Below, piece by piece: positions 1 to 6,409 of a stretch of 8,716 bases of DNA. This DNA is from Candidatus Aegiribacteria sp. Its GTDB lineage: Bacteria; Fermentibacterota; Fermentibacteria; Fermentibacterales; Fermentibacteraceae. The notes below the pieces were generated by a model. That model saw nothing but the letters and a program-made list of their open reading frames with translations, had not been told where the DNA came from and did no database searches. The position numbers and the translations under genes are program-made. Numbering within the stretch: the first letter of the stretch is position 1; each line of letters starts with the position of its first letter. Location of the stretch: contig JAIOSX010000022.1 in the NCBI GenBank assembly GCA_021107345.1, positions 1 through 8,716 on the forward strand, given 5' to 3'.

Positions 1-373
1 ACCACATGCACCTGACTATATGCGCCCCTAGAATGTCCGGTTCATCAACCTTATCACTCAGACTTGCGTATATGGAACCATTGATCTGCAGAGCGATTCT
101 TTCCCAGGGACATTCATCAGGCTCTACCGCCGTGGTAGTGTCCGAAGCAGGGAAATCCGGAATAAGAGTTACCACCGAGTCAGGAGAAAAGAGAGTATCG
201 GGATCAGAAAATACTACGGTATCTGCAGGAAAAAGAGTGTCAGCGGCCAGATATTCATCGTCTGGAAAGATGTCCTCCACCCGGATAACTATTTCTCCTT
301 CTTCCGGTTCTCCTCCGCAGGATATCACGAAGAAAAAAGAGAGAAGTAATATCAATGCTGTCAGAACCCTCAC
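1..373 (-). CDS. Lipoprotein, N-terminal part (runs off left edge); possible M23-peptidase-type envelope protein
   Basis: The minus strand is open from the window edge up to position 412. Seen: a hydrophobic signal segment (VLTALILLLSFFFVISC) ending in a lipobox V-I-S-C, with the lipidated Cys encoded at 317-319, followed by Gly-Gly and a very acidic stretch rich in Asp, Pro and Thr. This is the usual layout of an exported lipoprotein with a flexible linker. I chose GTG at 373 because AAGAAGG lies 8 bases upstream and the signal peptide then begins M-R-V-L-T. ATG at 412 is in frame and would add 13 residues, but it has no ribosome binding site and would include the -35 box of the divergent promoter. 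The last visible part (ERIALQINGSIYASL, then a Trp at the edge) reminds me of the OapA/Csd3-type domain that precedes M23 peptidase domains; this is a weak inference because the catalytic region is outside the window. The gene is divergent from the sigma-54 activator. Confidence 0.72.
   Translation of the reverse strand, partial: MRVLTALILLLSFFFVISCGGEPEEGEIVIRVEDIFPDDEYLAADTLFPADTVVFSDPDTLFSPDSVVTLIPDFPASDTTTAVEPDECPWERIALQINGSIYASLSDKVDEPDILGAHIVRCMW
158..241 (-). repeat. Diverged tandem duplication (2 x 42 bp) in the lipoprotein linker
   Basis: Read on the minus strand, two adjacent 14-residue units share the pattern D-T-L-F-x-x-D-(T/S)-V-V followed by four variable residues ending in Pro (241-200 and 199-158). 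The DNA copies have diverged clearly, so this is an old duplication or a selected acidic linker pattern and not a recent expansion. It lies just after the lipidated cysteine, where a spacer between the membrane and the folded domain is expected. Confidence 0.55.
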
Positions 374-381
374 CGGGATTA

Positions 382-388
382 CCTTCTT
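382..388 (-). promoter_or_regulatory. Ribosome binding site supporting the GTG start at 373
   Basis: On the minus strand the sequence reads AAGAAGG, then 8 bases, then GTG at 373. The alternative in-frame ATG at 412 has only AT-rich sequence before it and no purine-rich match to the 16S rRNA tail. This is the main reason for preferring the shorter lipoprotein. Confidence 0.5.
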
Positions 389-401
389 GTTCGTCAAAAT
401 A

Positions 402-429
402 TTGACATCCATCAGAATTATGTTACTAT
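402..429 (+). promoter_or_regulatory. Near-consensus sigma-70-type promoter for the NtrC/HD-GYP operon; predicts a leaderless mRNA
   Basis: TTGACA (402-407), a 16-base spacer and TACTAT (424-429), with TG at 421-422 placed as an extended -10 element. With the -10 box ending at 429, transcription should start at about 435-438. The ATG of the sigma-54 activator is at 439, so the 5' leader would be about 0-4 bases. No Shine-Dalgarno sequence precedes that ATG, which fits a leaderless transcript. Confidence 0.7.
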
Positions 430-433
430 ATCA
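425..433 (-). promoter_or_regulatory. Possible extended -10 element of the divergent lipoprotein promoter
   Basis: On the minus strand 433-425 reads TGA-TATAGT, an extended -10 motif (TGN plus a TATAAT-like hexamer). I see no good -35 box at the right distance. It would start a transcript near 418, giving a leader of about 45 bases before GTG 373. It covers the same bases as the plus-strand -10 box, so the two promoters could not be occupied at once. The surrounding 14 bases (422-435) are imperfectly palindromic (GTT..TATA..AAC). Tentative. Confidence 0.35.
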
Positions 434-438
434 ACAAT

Positions 439-1812
439 ATGAAAGACAATAATACGAAGAAATACAGAATACTGGTAATCGATGATGAAGAACATATCAC
501 ATCTCTTCTAAAGGAAACGCTTGAACTTTCCGGATATCTTTGCGACACAGCCTTGTGTGGAAAAGAAGGACTTCGAAAACTCAGAAAAAAAAACGACTAT
601 GATCTTTTGATTACCGACATAAGGCTGCCCGATATATCCGGGCTTGAGATTCTTGAAATTGCGGGAAAGAAGTACCCTTTTCTTCCTGTAATCGTGATAA
701 CGGGTTTTGCCACCATCGAGAGCACAAAAACGGCTCTCAGGATGGGGGCAATGGATTATATACCCAAGCCATTCACCCAGGAGACGGTACTCTCTGCGGT
801 AAATAATATCATTCATAAATCATCCAACCGGATAAGGGGCGGAAAATTACAGACAATAGTATACAGAAGCCATATCATGGAACAGTTGATGGAGCTGGTA
901 GGCAAGATTGCGAAGACGGACAGCACCATTCTTGTCACCGGAGAGAGCGGAACAGGTAAGGAGCTTATAGCGCGGGCAATTCACAGCAATTCCCTGAGAT
1001 CTACTCAGCCATTCATATCGGTTAATTCCGGTGCCCTACCGGAGGGACTTCTTGAAAGCGAACTGTTCGGTCACATAAAGGGGGCTTTTACGGGCGCAGT
1101 GACCACGACCCACGGGCGTTTTCACGTTGCCGACGGAGGAACGCTTTTTCTCGATGAGGTGGGAAACATGAGCCCGGCTATGCAGGTCAAGCTCCTCAGG
1201 GTCATTCAGGACGGGGAATTTTCACCTGTAGGGAGTTCTGATGTTATAACCACAGATGTCCGACTGATCACTGCTACCAATATTAGCCTTGAGGAAGCAG
1301 TGAGTAAGAACGACTTCAGGGAAGACCTTTACTACAGACTCAATGTAATTGAGGTCCATGTACCCCCTCTGCGACATAGAACCGATGATATCCTTCCTCT
1401 TGCAGAACATTTTCTTTCAGGATTCATGGGCTCAGGGAAAAAGGAATCATGCATCCTGAGTTCCAGTTCAGCTTCCATTCTTCTATCATATCACTGGCCG
1501 GGAAATGTAAGGGAACTGGAGAATACCATGGAACGGGCATGGGTTCTGTGCGAGAATAATGTAATACTGCCGGAGGATCTTCCCGGAAGAATGCTCCCCT
1601 CACATGATAAGCCGCCCGAAATGTGCCCCTCAAGTGATGGAATCCGGCTTGATTCGCTATTGGAGAATATTGAGAAGCACTATATCATTAATGCACTGAA
1701 GAAGAGCAAAGGGAACAGAACTCTAGCGGCCAGGCTGCTTGATCTTAAGAGGACAACCCTTCTTGCTCGGATAAACAGTCTCGGAATAGCAAAAGATACG
1801 GGCAGGAGCTGA
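439..1812 (+). CDS. NtrC-family response regulator, sigma-54-dependent transcriptional activator
   Basis: Full-length, 457 residues, three domains. The receiver domain (about 9-125) has the acidic pair D15-D16, phosphoacceptor D60, T88 and K110. The AAA+ sigma-54 interaction domain (about 136-370) has Walker A GESGTGKE (168-175), the sigma-54 contact loop GAFTGA (215-220), Walker B GGTLFLDE (233-240), the FREDLYYRLNV region (293-303) and WPGNVRELEN (353-362). A Fis-type helix-turn-helix is at about 428-449. All key residues are intact, so the protein should be phosphorylated by a partner kinase, hexamerise, and use ATP to open sigma-54 promoters from upstream sites. The ATG at 439 is the only sensible start before the receiver domain. 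It lacks a ribosome binding site and sits just after a strong promoter, so initiation is probably leaderless. The gene is first in an operon with the HD-GYP gene. No cognate histidine kinase lies in the window and the target promoters are unknown. Confidence 0.95.
   Translation: MKDNNTKKYRILVIDDEEHITSLLKETLELSGYLCDTALCGKEGLRKLRKKNDYDLLITDIRLPDISGLEILEIAGKKYPFLPVIVITGFATIESTKTALRMGAMDYIPKPFTQETVLSAVNNIIHKSSNRIRGGKLQTIVYRSHIMEQLMELVGKIAKTDSTILVTGESGTGKELIARAIHSNSLRSTQPFISVNSGALPEGLLESELFGHIKGAFTGAVTTTHGRFHVADGGTLFLDEVGNMSPAMQVKLLRVIQDGEFSPVGSSDVITTDVRLITATNISLEEAVSKNDFREDLYYRLNVIEVHVPPLRHRTDDILPLAEHFLSGFMGSGKKESCILSSSSASILLSYHWPGNVRELENTMERAWVLCENNVILPEDLPGRMLPSHDKPPEMCPSSDGIRLDSLLENIEKHYIINALKKSKGNRTLAARLLDLKRTTLLARINSLGIAKDTGRS
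1804..1808 (+). promoter_or_regulatory. Ribosome binding site of the HD-GYP gene, inside the end of the activator gene
   Basis: AGGAG ends 4 bases before the ATG at 1813. The activator's TGA (1810-1812) directly abuts that ATG (TGAATG), so the two proteins are probably translated in a coupled way. Confidence 0.75.
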
Positions 1813-3795
1813 ATGACCGCGAAGGCAAAAATTCTTGTAGTGGATGATGAAGAGAGGGTAAGAACTTTCTGCAGGGAAGTTCTCGAACTACAGAATTATT
1901 TTGTTGTAGAAGCCGAGAATGGTGCCAAGGCATTGGAAATCCTTAAAAAGACATCCTTCAGCCTGATACTCAGCGATATAATGATGCCTGATATCGATGG
2001 TCTTGATCTGACATCAAAGGTAAAGCATGAATACCCTGACACTTTCGTAATCCTTATTACCGGACATGGTTCAATCGATTTGGCAAAGGATGCTATTCAG
2101 CGGGGCGCTTTTGACTTTATTACAAAACCCTTCAAGATGGTGGAACTCAACCAGACAGTTGACAGAGCCCTTGAAGTACGAGGAAAATGGCTTTCTGTTC
2201 TCCCCTCTCCTGAGCTGAAGGATCTTTACGACCTAACCGTTAATATCAACATCTCCAAACAGTCCCTTCAGACATATCTGGATAATCTGGTCATCAGTCT
2301 GAAAAAAACTTTCAGGGGAGATTCTGCAAGGGTATACCTTACGGAAGAGCCCGGAGGACATTCTCTTCTGAGAAAGGCAGGATCTGGAAATGAAGAACTT
2401 CTGAACGAAGAAGTTTGGGGGTCTACAAGTAAAGTCGCCCTGAGAAGCGAAGTGGGCTACCTTGCAGGTGAAGACTCGAGTCATCCTTTTCCCGAGAACA
2501 CTGAAGTATTTTCTGTGATGGCTGTTCCAATTCCCAGTCCGGAAGGCAACCTCGGAGTATGCATGGTCACAAGATCACATTATCCAGCATCCTTCACCTC
2601 GCGCGATCTTAAACTCATGGGACTTTTTTCCGCTCAGGCGGGTAATCAGCTTACAACCTACAGGATGGCTTCCAATCTCAGAGATCAGGCAGATAATCTC
2701 GAGAAGGTTAACATGCTCGCTGCCGAATTCTCCTCTTTCCTCGATACAAGCCATGTTCTTTCCTCCATAAGCATGGGTTTGAAATCCATGGTTGCATTTG
2801 ACCTTTTCGGAATTTTCCTCAGCGGTAAGGATATGATACCTCTCAGTTACATGCTGGTAAGATCCGATATTCCAGAGGATGTTCTTGGGAAGAAATTCCG
2901 CTCTTTTCTCGAGAAAACACAGGACAGCAGTGATGTTGACCTTTTCCTTGACAGTGGAATCAGGGATTCTTTCGCCAGCGCAAGGGCCGCCGACTGGAAG
3001 GGTTCTCCTGTTGTAGATATTCTGGATCTTGGCGAATTCGGTTCTTTCAGGGGAATGATTGTACTTGCAAGCTGGCCAAAGGAGAAGATATCCAGCAGAG
3101 TTCCCTCATACATTCCCATTCTCATAAGGCATGCTGCTGCGGCCGTTAGTAATGCCTACCTGTTTGAAACAAGCGAGAGAAACTACATCCAGGCCATCTC
3201 AGCTCTGGCCAGCGCAGTAGACGCTAAGGACCCCTATACTCACGACCACTCCAGGAACGTAGCGGCATATGTCTCCAGTATCGCCGCGCGAATGAGACTT
3301 CCTTCCAGAGAAATTTCTCTGCTGAATAACGCCGCCCTTCTTCATGATATAGGCAAGATAGGCATACCAGAAGCAATATTGAACAAGGAAGGCTCCCTTA
3401 CGCGGGAGGAGTACAGTGTCATCATGACTCATCCGGAGGTAGGTTACAATATTCTCAGGCCCGTTACCGCATTCGCAAGTTTCATAGACGCTGTCAGATA
3501 CCATCACGAGAGATACGATGGAAATGGTTATCCGGCCGGGCTTTCAGGGGAGGATATACCTTTCCACGCCAGGATGCTCGCTGTCGCGGACTGTTTCGAT
3601 GCCATGACATCAGATCGAATTTATAGAGACTCTCTCGGAATTGATTTCGCGATAAGTGAAATAGAGAAAAACAGTGGGACTCAGTTTGACCCGCGGATAA
3701 GCAATGCCATCCTTTCTGTTCTGAAAACAACCACACCTGAAGAGATTATTGACGAGTACATATCAATGGGATCTAACCAGGTCTTGTTTTCGTAG
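1813..3795 (+). CDS. Response regulator with two GAF-like domains and HD-GYP domain; cyclic di-GMP phosphodiesterase
   Basis: The 660-residue protein begins with a receiver domain (about 5-120; D11-D12, phosphoacceptor D55, T83, K105). Two GAF-like sensory regions follow (about 140-290 and 295-450; inferred from pattern, the first clearer than the second), then a C-terminal HD-GYP domain (about 457-640). The HD-GYP signature is complete: DAKDPYTHDHS (470-480), HD at 511-512 followed by IGKIGIP, H540, HHERYDGNGYP (564-574) and the D593/D596/D601 stretch. This set of metal ligands and the GYP loop is typical of enzymes that hydrolyse cyclic di-GMP to GMP, so activity is expected. Small ligands or partner proteins at the GAF regions, plus phosphorylation, probably control it. 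No membrane segment is seen, so it should be cytoplasmic. It is directly coupled to the sigma-54 activator, implying that one signal or kinase may feed both. Confidence 0.93.
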   Translation: MTAKAKILVVDDEERVRTFCREVLELQNYFVVEAENGAKALEILKKTSFSLILSDIMMPDIDGLDLTSKVKHEYPDTFVILITGHGSIDLAKDAIQRGAFDFITKPFKMVELNQTVDRALEVRGKWLSVLPSPELKDLYDLTVNINISKQSLQTYLDNLVISLKKTFRGDSARVYLTEEPGGHSLLRKAGSGNEELLNEEVWGSTSKVALRSEVGYLAGEDSSHPFPENTEVFSVMAVPIPSPEGNLGVCMVTRSHYPASFTSRDLKLMGLFSAQAGNQLTTYRMASNLRDQADNLEKVNMLAAEFSSFLDTSHVLSSISMGLKSMVAFDLFGIFLSGKDMIPLSYMLVRSDIPEDVLGKKFRSFLEKTQDSSDVDLFLDSGIRDSFASARAADWKGSPVVDILDLGEFGSFRGMIVLASWPKEKISSRVPSYIPILIRHAAAAVSNAYLFETSERNYIQAISALASAVDAKDPYTHDHSRNVAAYVSSIAARMRLPSREISLLNNAALLHDIGKIGIPEAILNKEGSLTREEYSVIMTHPEVGYNILRPVTAFASFIDAVRYHHERYDGNGYPAGLSGEDIPFHARMLAVADCFDAMTSDRIYRDSLGIDFAISEIEKNSGTQFDPRISNAILSVLKTTTPEEIIDEYISMGSNQVLFS

Positions 3796-3806
3796 AATAC
3801 TGCTTA

Positions 3807-3819
3807 TATGAAATTCATA
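3807..3819 (+). repeat. Short palindrome in the eno upstream region
   Basis: TATGAA-A-TTCATA is a perfect 6-bp inverted repeat around one base, in the 87-base gap between the HD-GYP gene and eno. The arms are too close to form a hairpin and there is no T-tract, so it is not a terminator; it could be an operator. Elsewhere in this gap I see a weak -10-like TATATT (3841-3846) without a convincing -35 box, and no sigma-54 -24/-12 element. Confidence 0.3.
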
Positions 3820-3870
3820 CTCGAATAGTTAGTCATGCTGTATATTTCCAACTGACAATAAATATCTTAG

Positions 3871-3876
3871 AAAGGA
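3871..3876 (+). promoter_or_regulatory. Ribosome binding site of eno
   Basis: AAAGGA lies 6 bases before the ATG at 3883, a normal strength and spacing. It contrasts with the leaderless start at 439 and fixes the enolase start. Confidence 0.7.
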
Positions 3877-3882
3877 ATTCAG

Positions 3883-5172
3883 ATGCCTGATATAATTGAT
3901 ATTCACGCACGCCAGATCCTCGATTCCAGAGGAAATCCCACAGTTGAGGTCGAGGTTTTCCTTCTCAATGGTGGCTGGGGAAGAGCTGCTGTACCAAGTG
4001 GAGCCTCAACTGGAGAACATGAAGCTGTTGAGTTGAGAGACGGCGGTGACTCTTACGACGGAAAAGGCGTACTGAAGGCTCTTGAAAACATTGAAAAGCT
4101 CATTGCGCCGGAGATATGCGGTCTTTCGGCAATGAACCAGACATCGATCGACGAAATAATGATCCAGCTGGATGGAACTCCCAACAAGGGCAGGCTGGGA
4201 GCAAATGCGATGCTGGCTGTTTCAATGGCGGTATCCAGGGCAGCAGCAAGCCACCTCGGACTTCCTCTTTACAGATATCTTGGTGGTCCGGCAGCAAGAC
4301 ACCTTCCGGTACCTTTCATGAATATTCTCAACGGAGGGAAGCATGCTTCGAATCCTATCGATCTGCAGGAATTCATGATAGTTCCGGCAGGATTTGAAAG
4401 CTTCAGCAGAGCCCTGCAGGCGGGAACAGAAATATTCCATGCCCTGAAACGCAGAGCATCATCTATGGGACTTTCAACTGCGGTAGGCGATGAGGGGGGG
4501 CTGGCCCCTGACCTGCCTTCAAATACAGCTGCACTGGAACTGATCGTTGAAAGCATTACGGATGCAGGATACGGGCCCGGTGAAAATGTTTTTATCGCCC
4601 TTGATCCGGCTGCTAGCGAGTTCTACAGAGAGGGTCTTTATTTCATGCATGGATGTAATCCCGAAGGAATGAATTCCGACATGCTGGTGGAATACTGGAG
4701 AGAACTGATTAATGAATTCCCTATTGTAAGTATCGAAGACGGTCTGGCTGAGGACGACTGGGAAGGCTGGGTCGGGATGAACCGTCTTCTCGGAGACAGG
4801 ATACTGATTATCGGAGACGATCTTCTAGTAACCAGCGAGGAAAGGCTGTCAAGGGCTATTAAATCCGCAGCTGCCAACTCGATTCTTATAAAGTTGAACC
4901 AGATCGGAACCGTAACTGAAACTATGAACACTGTGAACCTTGCCCATAAGAACGGCTGGAAGGCAGTTGTGAGTCACAGAAGCGGCGAAACGGAGGATAC
5001 ATATATCAGTGATTTTACTGTGGCAATGAACACTGACCTCCTGAAAACAGGGTCCTCCTGCAGAACAGACAGGGTCGCCAAGTACAATCAGCTGCTGAGA
5101 ATAGAGGAAGAACTTGGAACTCAGTCTGTTTTCAGAGGAGTACAAATATTCAACAAAACCAACAGGATTTGA
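3883..5172 (+). CDS. eno: Enolase (phosphopyruvate hydratase)
   Basis: The cytoplasmic glycolytic enzyme that interconverts 2-phosphoglycerate and phosphoenolpyruvate with two Mg2+. Its 429 residues are a normal full length. Hallmarks run through the whole protein: [17 protein letters not shown] near the N-terminus, the mobile loop [20 protein letters not shown], the general acid/base E204 in AVGDEGG, metal ligands in [20 protein letters not shown] and GDDL, catalytic K337 in [17 protein letters not shown] with H365, and K388 in LLKTG, ending with [16 protein letters not shown]. Small departures from the common pattern are NGGKHASN where many enolases have NGGEHADN, and [15 protein letters not shown] where AGQIKTG-type sequence is usual; the active-site residues themselves are kept. 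The gene begins a tight operon with ftsB (1-base gap) and rsgA. Confidence 0.98.
   Translation: MPDIIDIHARQILDSRGNPTVEVEVFLLNGGWGRAAVPSGASTGEHEAVELRDGGDSYDGKGVLKALENIEKLIAPEICGLSAMNQTSIDEIMIQLDGTPNKGRLGANAMLAVSMAVSRAAASHLGLPLYRYLGGPAARHLPVPFMNILNGGKHASNPIDLQEFMIVPAGFESFSRALQAGTEIFHALKRRASSMGLSTAVGDEGGLAPDLPSNTAALELIVESITDAGYGPGENVFIALDPAASEFYREGLYFMHGCNPEGMNSDMLVEYWRELINEFPIVSIEDGLAEDDWEGWVGMNRLLGDRILIIGDDLLVTSEERLSRAIKSAAANSILIKLNQIGTVTETMNTVNLAHKNGWKAVVSHRSGETEDTYISDFTVAMNTDLLKTGSSCRTDRVAKYNQLLRIEEELGTQSVFRGVQIFNKTNRI
5164..5167 (+). promoter_or_regulatory. Ribosome binding site deciding the ftsB TTG start
   Basis: AGGA, 6 bases before TTG at 5174, lies in the last codons of eno. It supports a start just after the enolase stop (TGA 5170-5172) over a longer reading that would overlap eno by 59 bases. 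Confidence 0.55.
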
Positions 5173-5173
5173 T

Positions 5174-5491
5174 TTGAGACAGCGGGGCAGCGGCAGCAGG
5201 AGATTGATATATGTAATACTTGTTTCAGTTTTTGTTATTGTTGCCGCGATTCTTGTCTTCAACAGACATGGATTCATTGCCCTGGCTGGACTGAAGGGAG
5301 ATGTTGACAGGGTTTCTTTGTTGATCGGCAGTCTCCATACAGAAATAGATTCTCTTGAATCAGAGATCCACCGGCTACGAAGCGATTCTCTTTATATGGA
5401 AAAAATGGTAAGGGAAATTCTTGGCTGGGGACGCCCTGGTGAATACATTGTGAGATTCATTGGAGCTTATTCAACAGGAGTTCCCTTCTGA
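5174..5491 (+). CDS. ftsB: FtsB/DivIC-type septum formation initiator protein
   Basis: A 105-residue bitopic membrane protein: a short basic cytoplasmic tail (MRQRGSGSRR), one transmembrane helix (about 11-29), then a periplasmic coiled coil (about 38-73, leucines and isoleucines spaced as in heptads). The ending EKMVREILGWGRPGEYIVRF (76-95) matches the family pattern in which a conserved Arg-Glu and a Pro-Gly-Glu follow the coiled coil. FtsB links FtsL and FtsQ in the divisome and helps activate septal wall synthesis. Its position right after eno is a known arrangement in many bacteria, which supports the call. I chose TTG at 5174 because it has an AGGA site, a 1-base gap from eno and the usual FtsB length. 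An upstream in-frame TTG at 5114 would add 20 residues encoded inside eno and is less likely. The stop overlaps the rsgA start. Confidence 0.85.
   Translation: MRQRGSGSRRLIYVILVSVFVIVAAILVFNRHGFIALAGLKGDVDRVSLLIGSLHTEIDSLESEIHRLRSDSLYMEKMVREILGWGRPGEYIVRFIGAYSTGVPF
5476..5480 (+). promoter_or_regulatory. Ribosome binding site supporting the CTG start of rsgA
   Basis: AGGAG, then 7 bases, then CTG at 5488. It lies within the last codons of ftsB, as expected for a coupled overlap. No ATG, GTG or TTG occurs in the rsgA frame between the upstream stop (5440-5442) and GTG at 5614. Confidence 0.6.
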
Positions 5492-6399
5492 AAACCGGGG
5501 AGTTCAGCTGCCGAATCTCTTCCGTTGGGAGGAGAAGTGTCACTATTATCGATGAGAGCGGTCTGGAGACTGGAGCAAGAGTAGCCGGGCGGGTCTATCA
5601 TGAAATACAGCCAGTGACAGGAGATTATGCTATAGCAGTTAAAACCGATGATATACCTCTTGTTGAAAAGATACTTCCGAGATCCGGTATTCTTCAGCGT
5701 ACTGCTTCGATCGGCATAGCAACACAGATAATTGCAGCGAATGTAGACATGGTCCTGGCAGTCACGTCGATCAAACATCCTGATTTCAGTGATGGTTTTC
5801 TCTGCAGGGCGCTTGCGGCTGCCAGTTTTAAGGGGTTGAAGGCGATAATCGTGCTGAACAAAATGGATCTCTGCGACAACCCGGATAAAGAGCTGTTAAG
5901 CAGAATTGTGGCCACATATGCGCTCGAAGGAGCAGGTTATCCTCTCTTTCCGATCAGCTGCATAACTGGTCAGGGCACTGAAGAGCTGCTCGAGAACATA
6001 AGGGGAAAGTCTGTTGTCATGACGGGGCCGTCAGGATCGGGAAAAACCTCACTGGTCAAGTATTACAATCCATCCCTTGATGTAAGGATAGGCAGTCTCA
6101 ACCCCAAGACCAGCAAAGGGAAGCATACAACGGTTTCCTCCAGGCTGATTCCCCTTGAAATGAATACTGCCGTTATCGACACCCCTGGTTTGAGAATGTT
6201 CTCTATTGATCATATTCCGCGGAATGATCTGCAGTTCTGCTTTCCAGAATTTGTAAATTGTCCTGGTGAATGCAGATTTCGAGATTGTCTGCACCTTACT
6301 GAACCCGGATGCGCAGTCAAATCAGCGGTTGATAACGGCTCAATATCGAAAATACGATACGGTAAATACACAGAATTTATGAACGAAAAGAAATCCTGA
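5488..6399 (+). CDS. rsgA: Ribosome small subunit-dependent GTPase RsgA (probable CTG start)
   Basis: RsgA is a circularly permuted GTPase that binds late 30S precursors and helps finish the decoding centre. Counting from CTG 5488 (303 residues), an OB-fold region comes first (about 1-60, ending in PVTGDYAIAV), then the G motifs in permuted order: G4 NKMD (124-127), G5-like SCITGQG, G1 GPSGSGKTSL (180-189), the G2 region KGKHTT and G3 DTPG (231-234). A C-terminal zinc knuckle follows with C262, C267, H269 and C275 in the expected C-x4-C-x-H-x5-C spacing. All motifs are intact. Starting at GTG 5614 would remove most of the OB fold. The frame upstream of it is open, looks like genuine OB-fold protein, and offers CTG 5488 with AGGAG at a 7-base distance, overlapping the ftsB stop as CTGA. 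The start codon is inferred; the product is certain. Confidence 0.92.
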   Translation: MKTGEFSCRISSVGRRSVTIIDESGLETGARVAGRVYHEIQPVTGDYAIAVKTDDIPLVEKILPRSGILQRTASIGIATQIIAANVDMVLAVTSIKHPDFSDGFLCRALAAASFKGLKAIIVLNKMDLCDNPDKELLSRIVATYALEGAGYPLFPISCITGQGTEELLENIRGKSVVMTGPSGSGKTSLVKYYNPSLDVRIGSLNPKTSKGKHTTVSSRLIPLEMNTAVIDTPGLRMFSIDHIPRNDLQFCFPEFVNCPGECRFRDCLHLTEPGCAVKSAVDNGSISKIRYGKYTEFMNEKKS

Positions 6400-6409
6400 G
6401 TATACGCAG

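Noticed and set aside
6..452. A 148-codon plus-strand open frame at the left end
   Set aside because: It is antisense to the lipoprotein frame, has Ser/Thr-rich low-complexity protein without domain pattern, and runs through the promoter at 402-429.
3796..3882. Sigma-54 promoter or riboswitch upstream of eno
   Set aside because: No TGGC-N-TGC -24/-12 pair and no structured leader is visible in these 87 bases.
5614..6399. RsgA starting at GTG 5614
   Set aside because: It removes most of the N-terminal OB fold, which is clearly encoded in the same open frame upstream, and GTG lies in the middle of the conserved PVTGDY stretch.
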